A DNA stretch of 25,148 nt from Nemertoderma westbladi (Eukaryota > Xenacoelomorpha > Nemertodermatida > Nemertodermatidae), in contig JAUCBJ010006950.1 in NCBI GenBank assembly GCA_032718475.1, positions 1-25,148 on the forward strand, in the 5' to 3' direction. This document shows, in pieces, positions 20,279 to 25,148 of this stretch; position 1 is the stretch's first letter, and each line of letters starts with the position of its first letter. Below the pieces are notes generated by a model. It searched no databases, was not told the DNA's origin, and worked only from the letters and a program-made list of their open reading frames with translations. Position numbers and translations under genes: made by a program.

Positions 20279-20939
20279 CAGAGATGGACACGGGCCGGTT
20301 TTTCACGGCCCGGGCTATATCGGTTTGTCATCGTGAGCCAATGTTATGGTTGTTTGTGCATTAGAAACCCCGAATATACTACTCACGTTATGTAGGTTTA
20401 CCATGTTAAAACATTATGTTTGTTGTTTAAAATGAAATAATGTGCTTGCTTCATCGTTTTTGTGTCAATTTACTTATTTTTCGATGATATTACTAAAATT
20501 ATTTAATAAAAGTGTGATGCTATAGGGTTTTATTTGTATAAGGTGGATACTGCATACTGGCCTGTAACATGGTAAGACTATGTATGAGTCTGTATCCGTA
20601 TAGGTTCTAGTTAGTAATATCAGAATATGTATGTGAGCATGACCCACTATAACATGGTTATATGTTATAGTTACATGTTATAGTAGGTCATGATGTGAGT
20701 CTGTAAAAAAGCAAAAGGTACATTACAAAGTTAAACAAAGACAATATTAAAATATGAAACATCCCTAGTTACAGGAAAATAAATATAGATATTTAATTAT
20801 ATTTTGTGAAAAAAAAATGTAGCAAATATGTTAATATTATTGTGTTTTGTTAACTAGATAATATCATTATTCAACAATAGCGGGCTTTCCAATATTTAAA
20901 ATTCGACCCAAACCCGGACCAAGCCCGCGTCCATCTCTG
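20279..20939. mobile_element. 661-bp non-autonomous hAT element with perfect 8-bp TSD
   Basis: The left end is CAGAGATGGACACGGGC and the reverse complement of the right end is CAGAGATGGACGCGGGC, 16 of 17 identical and starting CAGAG, which fits the hAT rule YARNG. Identical octamers CTCCAACC flank it at 20271-20278 and 20940-20947. The interior is AT-rich without transposase and contains an imperfect palindrome (20638-20656 with 20674-20692, 18 of 19 pairs). Short minus-strand frames over the right end (20867-21083) cross the element border and are spurious. Confidence 0.93.
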
Positions 20940-20947
20940 CTCCAACC

Positions 20948-22365
20948 AGACCCCAGGCTGCATTGAAGGGGTCTCATTAGAACCCCGAAGATTGAGACTT
21001 GAATAGGGTGCGTCTCCATCTTTGCAGGATATTCTCCAGGACACGGGATTAAATAATAGATTGGAAAGAGCATGGCTTACCAAATAATTTGAGGTGGCGC
21101 TGTTTCTTGTCTGCTCGCGATGTACCTTACAGCTACCAATAACTTCAAGTTGAGGTAGTGCTGGAATTTGACAATGTGATCTTACCGAGGTTGTAAAATG
21201 CTATGAACCCTGCAGAGCATGCAGTTGCATGTATCAACTAACAAGTGATCTGATGTCGTGTGACGTAAATTAAGAGCCCAGCACCCAGCAGTGGGTGCCA
21301 TAAAGCAGCACAAACTCTATTGTTCCTCGAAATAATCGTTGATTCTCTCGTCAATGTTGAGTGGTGAAACTCATTGAAATCTATTATTATACTCAACATA
21401 CAAGGGGCAATCTATTGGTAGCAAGTTACAAAACTCGAAAATCATGGTTTACTATTCCACTCGATAGAATATTAGCAATTACTTGAAGATAGTTTGGTAG
21501 TTAACTTTGTACAAAACCATTCCCGACCCGAATGTAGCAAAACTTACGTGTGGGGCGGGCGGGGGCTTCGTGCAGCAAAACTGCTTGTCATCTCAGCAAA
21601 CAATTACAATTATACTATCGCTAGTTGTATATTGGCTTTGAAAGTGCCATATTATAACTTAAGTTAAAGGAAGAACAGGAGTCTTACACCCCCAATAAAA
21701 AATATAGAATCAGGACATTTAGCCCAAAATATTGTAATAAAAATTTTTAAATGTATTTTCAATTTATTAAAAAATTATTTTAAATGTAAATCCATTTAAT
21801 ATATACATACCAACCCCCTGTTAGTCAGTATGTCGTTAACATCAATTATCATATTATAACTTATCCGGTTGTAATAGTATAATTACGACCGTTCGCTAAT
21901 GGCTAGCAGTTTTGACTCGCCCCACCCCACAAGCACGAGAAAGAATATCATCTGATGGATTGAATAAGATTTACAATTACATTGCGTGGTACATTACATT
22001 ACGTGGTACAAATTGGTGTTCATTGTAGACATCCTTTAATTTTTTGCGAAGTGCAATACTTTGTCCCGTCTTGGTGTTTTACAAATTACCCTAGGTGGTG
22101 GGTGATTTGCAGTTGGGAAACTGCAATTTTATGACTTTTCCTAAAAATGACTATGCCTTCCTAATAGTGAAAACGGTTTTCAAAAATATTGGGAAGTTTT
22201 CGAGTTATAGCACCATTTCTTAACCCTATTTTTGACACTTTTTTAGACGTTTTTTGAAAACAACATTTCATGAAATGTGATTTGTATCATCTCTTTTTTG
22301 AATTACACCGGATTTTTGGTGTTTGCAATTAGATAGAATTTATATAAATTTATTTAGAAATTTCA
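20948..22365. other. Non-coding stretch with a possible degraded inverted-repeat element at 21549-21931
   Basis: No coding signal. TGTGGGGCGGGCG at 21549 and, reverse-complemented, TGTGGGGTGGGGCG ending at 21931 face each other; both are followed by CAAAACTGCT and further in by ATTATACTAT, suggesting terminal inverted repeats of a roughly 383-bp element. I found no matching target-site duplication. The stretch 21170-21235 shares short blocks (TTACCGAGGTTGTAAAA, TGAACCCTGC) with 14600-14680. Confidence 0.4.
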
Positions 22366-22880
22366 ATCTTGTTTTTATTCGGCAGGTGCCTAATTTTGGT
22401 GCCAGCACCAAATTTTGAAATGTGTCAATTTTGTAAATTGATTGTTTGAACTTGTTTTTTGCGCAGTTGGGTTTTTTGTGGTTCTGGTTTCGATGGAATA
22501 TATACGAGTTGCACCAGGCGTATCAAACTTGTATTTTTCGGTGCTATGTGCAAGATTTGGTGCCAGCACGAAATTTTAAAATCCATTCAATAATTCAATT
22601 GCTTGTGACAACTTAATTCCTGCATTTTAGTGGTTTATGGCGGTTCTGAATTCAATGCAATAAATAATTATCTAACTAGACATCTCAAACTTGTACGCTA
22701 AGTGGGTGCCAAATTTAGTGCAAGCACCAAATTTTGCAAATCATCAAATATATCAATTAATTGTGTCACCTTGTTTCTTGGTTATACGGGTTTGTGTGGG
22801 TTCTGAATTCAATGGAATCAGTAAAAATTGCATAAGACTTTTCAAACTATTATTTTTCGCCGGTGGGTGACAATTGTACA
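22366..22880. repeat. About 160-bp tandem satellite, three units, each with a GGTGC palindrome
   Basis: The core TTTGGTGCCAGCACCAAATT recurs around 22398, 22559 and 22717 (periods 161 and 158). Each core is a near-perfect inverted repeat. Other unit landmarks recur in order: TCAAACTTGT, ATCAATTG...TGTGACAACTTG, and GGTTCTGAATTCAATG-AAT. Units are roughly 70-80% alike by eye, so the array is old. No coding capacity. Confidence 0.85.
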
Positions 22881-23132
22881 GTACAGGCCCCAGAAAAAGC
22901 AGATTTCATCCAATGTGATCACATGTGAACACATTTGTTCAAGTCATCTGATTGGCAGGTTATGGCGAGTTATCTTCTAGATCACACGCAGCAGGAGACT
23001 GACTAACTTGCTGGGACCGACAAAGGCTTTGTGTGCGGTGCGCCTGTATGTCTGATATCAGGTAGATGAGAGAGCCCCCAGGGCGTAACATTGCGGACAT
23101 GGGCTGTATTGGTAGAGAGAGAACTACATACA
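22881..23132. other. 3' flank of the non-LTR retrotransposon, no gene seen
   Basis: Unassigned sequence left of the element's 3' end. The minus-strand frames 23187-22960 and 23254-23003 begin inside the element in a shifted phase and read out into this flank, so I treat them as spurious. Confidence 0.5.
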
Positions 23133-23142
23133 AGACCACATA
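23133..23142. repeat. Left copy of the LINE target-site duplication
   Basis: AGACCACATA on the plus strand, identical to 24957-24966. It borders the (AGT)n tail of the 1814-bp copy. The sequence outside it (ACATACA) is unlike the sequence inside the other border, which fits a TSD. Confidence 0.65.
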
Positions 23143-24956
23143 GACTACTACTACTACTAGGATCGGCATGCTGCATTGCAGCTGCATTTTTAAGAATGCT
23201 GTGCCGGCTTGTCAACAAAATTGCACCGCCACAACTCCCTATCACCCATGACATTTGCTAGATCATCCGCATCTTTAAGGCCAGTGTCCTTTAAGATGCG
23301 TCTCAAGAAAGTCTTGGGCTGTCCACCATGCTTATTCACTCCATGAGGCTGCCAAACTACAAGATTATGCACTGGCTGGTCCTCACGGCGAAAGCAATGT
23401 CCTGCAAAGCGGAGGCGATTTTGTTCTAGTGTCAAGCTTGGGGGAACCAATGAGACACCTCCAATGTTATATAGTGTCTGGTTGGAGATGTGTGCATTGT
23501 ACTTGACACAATGAACCCGGCGTAGCATTCTTGTGAATGTGCCATCCAGAGATTTGGTGTCCTCAGCAGTTAGAGCCCAGCATGGACTCCCGTAGAGGAG
23601 TACTGGAACTACTGCTGCTCTAAATAATCGGACCTTAAGTTTCCGATTAATTCTCGGTGACTTCCAAATCCTGGAAAGCCTATTCAAGGCTGCCCATGCC
23701 TTTCCCTTACGTATTCGAAGGTCCTCACCTGACTTCCGGATCCATGATCCCAGGTAACAGAAGTCGTCCACATGCTCAAGCATACCATCCATTGAGCTTA
23801 TGCTCATCCGATCAGAGACTTGCTGAGGACTTTCAAAGTTAACTGTCAGAACTTTGGTCTTTCTGGAGTTAATAAAAAGACCAACACTAGAAGCAGCATG
23901 TTCTAATGAGCTGAGGAGCCGTTGGGCTCCCTCTAGTGATTCTGAGAGTACTCCTAAGTCATCAGCAAAGTCTAGATCAGTTAGGTACTTGGCAGGATTT
24001 CCTCGACTTCTGGAGCCAGTAGGTGGAGTTATCATCACCCCATCATCATTATAATGATCTAAGGACATGCGTAGAACATAGTCAACCACAATAATGAACA
24101 AGAATGGTGCAAGTGTGTCTCCTTGGAGGACGCCCCATAACACTTCAAATGGTTCTGTGTCACCGTCAACAGTAGACACAAATGTTGTCGAACCATCGTA
24201 TACTGATCTGATTGCTGCAATAATTTCATCAGGAATCCCATATAATGAAAGTATGCTGAACATACGTGAGCGAGAGACTAAATCAAAGGCCTTGAAGAAG
24301 TCAACAAAGATAACAGCCAGATGCCTGTCTTTCTTTTTTGATAACTCTTCAATTATCCTTCTAAGTGCCAAAATGGGCTCCATGGTCCCACGACCTTTAC
24401 GGAACCCATTCTGATTTCCACGGAGCAGTCTCTCAATGGGATCCCTGATGCGATTTAATAGAATCCTATTGTATAGCTTTGCAGCAATCGAGATCAATGA
24501 GATTCCCCGAAAAGAACCATAGAGTGTTAGGTTGCCCTTCTTGGGAACTGGCACCAACTTATTTGTTTTCATTTCTTGTGGGACTCTTGTTGTACGGTAC
24601 ATGTCTACTATGATGGGATAGATGAGCTTTAAACACTCAGGTATTTTAAAGACCTCAGGGGGAACACCATCTACTCCACTGGCACGATTGGTCTTAATGC
24701 TCTTTGCAGCAGCCTTCACTTCTGCAAAGGAGATATCGCCAATGGGAATATCTGGGAGTACAGACTCAGACACTTTTACTTCTATAAAGTTATCAGGCAA
24801 TACCCTGTCATTATTGAGGAGCTTTTCAAAGTGGGCTTTCCAACCATTGAGGCGATCGGCTGGTGATTCAGCCTTAACCTTGGTGGTTGGTTGGCTTTTC
24901 CGCCCAGTAAGCAGATTGATCGATTTCCATGCCTGGGATGATTGCCTGCTGACGTG
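23143..24956 (-). mobile_element. RTE-like non-LTR retrotransposon, 5'-truncated, (AGT)n tail, 10-bp TSD
   Basis: 1814 bp on the minus strand. It starts inside the linker before RT, so the apurinic-type endonuclease expected upstream is missing, and ends in five AGT/ACT repeats (about 23144-23159). The decamer AGACCACATA (plus strand) sits at both borders, 23133-23142 and 24957-24966, consistent with a TSD made by target-primed reverse transcription. On the 5' side that decamer directly touches the (AGT)n tail of another copy of the same family (24967-25148). Clade assignment (RTE-like) rests on RT and C-terminal motifs and is tentative. Confidence 0.85.
23190..24956 (-). CDS. Non-LTR retrotransposon reverse transcriptase, open frame, N-terminus truncated
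   Basis: About 588 codons without a stop, ending at TAA 23190-23192. In order: endonuclease-RT linker (QAWKSINLLTGRK, LNGWKAHFEKLL), SGVDGVPPEVFK, RT motifs 1-2 (LVPVPKKGNL, SFRGISLISIAAKLYNRIL), NGFRKGRGT, motif A FVDFFKAFD (about 24281-24310), motif B GVLQGDTLAPF (about 24115-24147), catalytic motif C FADD (23958-23969), motif D (FINSRKTK), motif E (FCYLGSWI), a thumb-like region (LYGSPCWALT), and a C-terminal RLRFAGHCFRRE...GQPKTFLRRIL...DRELWR module common in RTE-like elements. All catalytic aspartates are present. The protein would make cDNA by target-primed synthesis in the nucleus, but the endonuclease is absent, so this copy is not autonomous. Upstream of 24956 the frame continues to an ATG at 25079 only by reading the neighbouring copy's 3' end in a different phase; that start is an artefact. 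Confidence 0.93.
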   Translation of the reverse strand, partial: HVSRQSSQAWKSINLLTGRKSQPTTKVKAESPADRLNGWKAHFEKLLNNDRVLPDNFIEVKVSESVLPDIPIGDISFAEVKAAAKSIKTNRASGVDGVPPEVFKIPECLKLIYPIIVDMYRTTRVPQEMKTNKLVPVPKKGNLTLYGSFRGISLISIAAKLYNRILLNRIRDPIERLLRGNQNGFRKGRGTMEPILALRRIIEELSKKKDRHLAVIFVDFFKAFDLVSRSRMFSILSLYGIPDEIIAAIRSVYDGSTTFVSTVDGDTEPFEVLWGVLQGDTLAPFLFIIVVDYVLRMSLDHYNDDGVMITPPTGSRSRGNPAKYLTDLDFADDLGVLSESLEGAQRLLSSLEHAASSVGLFINSRKTKVLTVNFESPQQVSDRMSISSMDGMLEHVDDFCYLGSWIRKSGEDLRIRKGKAWAALNRLSRIWKSPRINRKLKVRLFRAAVVPVLLYGSPCWALTAEDTKSLDGTFTRMLRRVHCVKYNAHISNQTLYNIGGVSLVPPSLTLEQNRLRFAGHCFRREDQPVHNLVVWQPHGVNKHGGQPKTFLRRILKDTGLKDADDLANVMGDRELWRCNFVDKPAQHS

Positions 24957-24966
24957 AGACCACATA
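24957..24966. repeat. Right copy of the LINE target-site duplication
   Basis: AGACCACATA, lying between the truncated 5' end of one copy and the (AGT)n tail of the next. A 10-bp match at both borders could also be microhomology from template switching. Confidence 0.65.
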
Positions 24967-25148
24967 CTACTACTACTACTACTAGGATCGGCATGCTGCA
25001 TTGCAGCTGCATTTTTAAGAATGCTGTGCCGGCTTGTCAACAAAATTGCACCGCCACAACTCCCTATCACCCATGACATTTGCTAGATCATCCGCATCTT
25101 TAAGGCCAGTGTCCTTTAAGATGCGTCTCAAGAAAGTCATGGGCTGTC
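24967..25148 (-). mobile_element. 3' end of a second copy of the same non-LTR retrotransposon (head-to-tail)
   Basis: Matches 23144-23323 at an offset of 1825 bp with only one or two differences (AGTCAT versus AGTCTT near the right edge, and one more tail triplet). It contains the last codons of the RT protein (LANVMGDRELW...FVDKPAQHS, stop TAA at 25015-25017), a short 3' UTR and an (AGT)6 tail at about 24967-24984. The rest of this copy lies beyond the right edge. It shares orientation with the neighbouring copy. Confidence 0.93.

Noticed and set aside
23003-23254. 83-codon frame starting MSWVIGSCGG at the 3' end of the LINE
   Set aside because: Same out-of-phase reading of the RT C-terminus, continuing into the flank; no independent evidence.
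23190-25079. ATG at 25079 as the true start of the RT protein
   Set aside because: Codons 25079-24957 read the neighbouring element's 3' end in another phase and its AGT tail as poly-Ser, so this N-terminus is an artefact of the junction.

Overview
The window looks like a repeat-dense, gene-poor stretch of an animal nuclear genome, most plausibly a marine invertebrate. It is AT-rich and has no operons or ribosome-binding sites. Its only convincing proteins belong to eukaryotic retrotransposons: a BEL/Pao-type Gag and an RTE-like non-LTR reverse transcriptase. Non-autonomous DNA transposons and long minisatellites fill much of the rest. I cannot name the species, and I see no convincing host gene, tRNA, rRNA or CRISPR array.

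Layout. 1-3332 (minus): Gag of a BEL/Pao LTR retrotransposon, running off the left edge. It carries one in-frame stop and one frameshift. 3333-5089: its untranslated leader and probable 5' LTR region, with a 70-bp tandem repeat. 5098-5421: a 324-bp MITE with perfect 32-bp inverted ends and an 8-bp target-site duplication (TSD). 6021-7352: a 1.3-kb non-autonomous hAT element. 7619-7815: a decayed reverse transcriptase (RT) fragment, followed by a 72-bp tandem array (7890-8200) and a 1.5-kb minisatellite with almost no G on the plus strand (8205-9715). 10689-11462: a young RT fragment that stops exactly where a 1.8-kb, 39-bp-unit minisatellite begins. 13250-20270: mostly unassigned AT-rich DNA with three more old RT fragments (minus at about 14995, plus at about 17213 and 19588). 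20279-20939: a 661-bp hAT element with a perfect 8-bp TSD. 22366-22880: a three-unit, roughly 160-bp satellite. 23143-24956: a nearly intact but 5'-truncated non-LTR retrotransposon, lying head-to-tail with the 3' end of a second copy (24967-25148).

How the parts relate. At least seven copies of one RT family are present, from about 98% identical to barely recognisable, so the lineage has inserted here repeatedly over a long time. The DNA transposons carry no transposase and depend on enzymes encoded elsewhere. Both large minisatellites lie on the 5' side of truncated RT fragments. The most notable observations are the three clean DNA-transposon insertions, the nested LINE insertion at another copy's (AGT)n tail, the interrupted Gag with an unusually long coiled-coil N-terminus, and the higher-order structure of the minisatellites.
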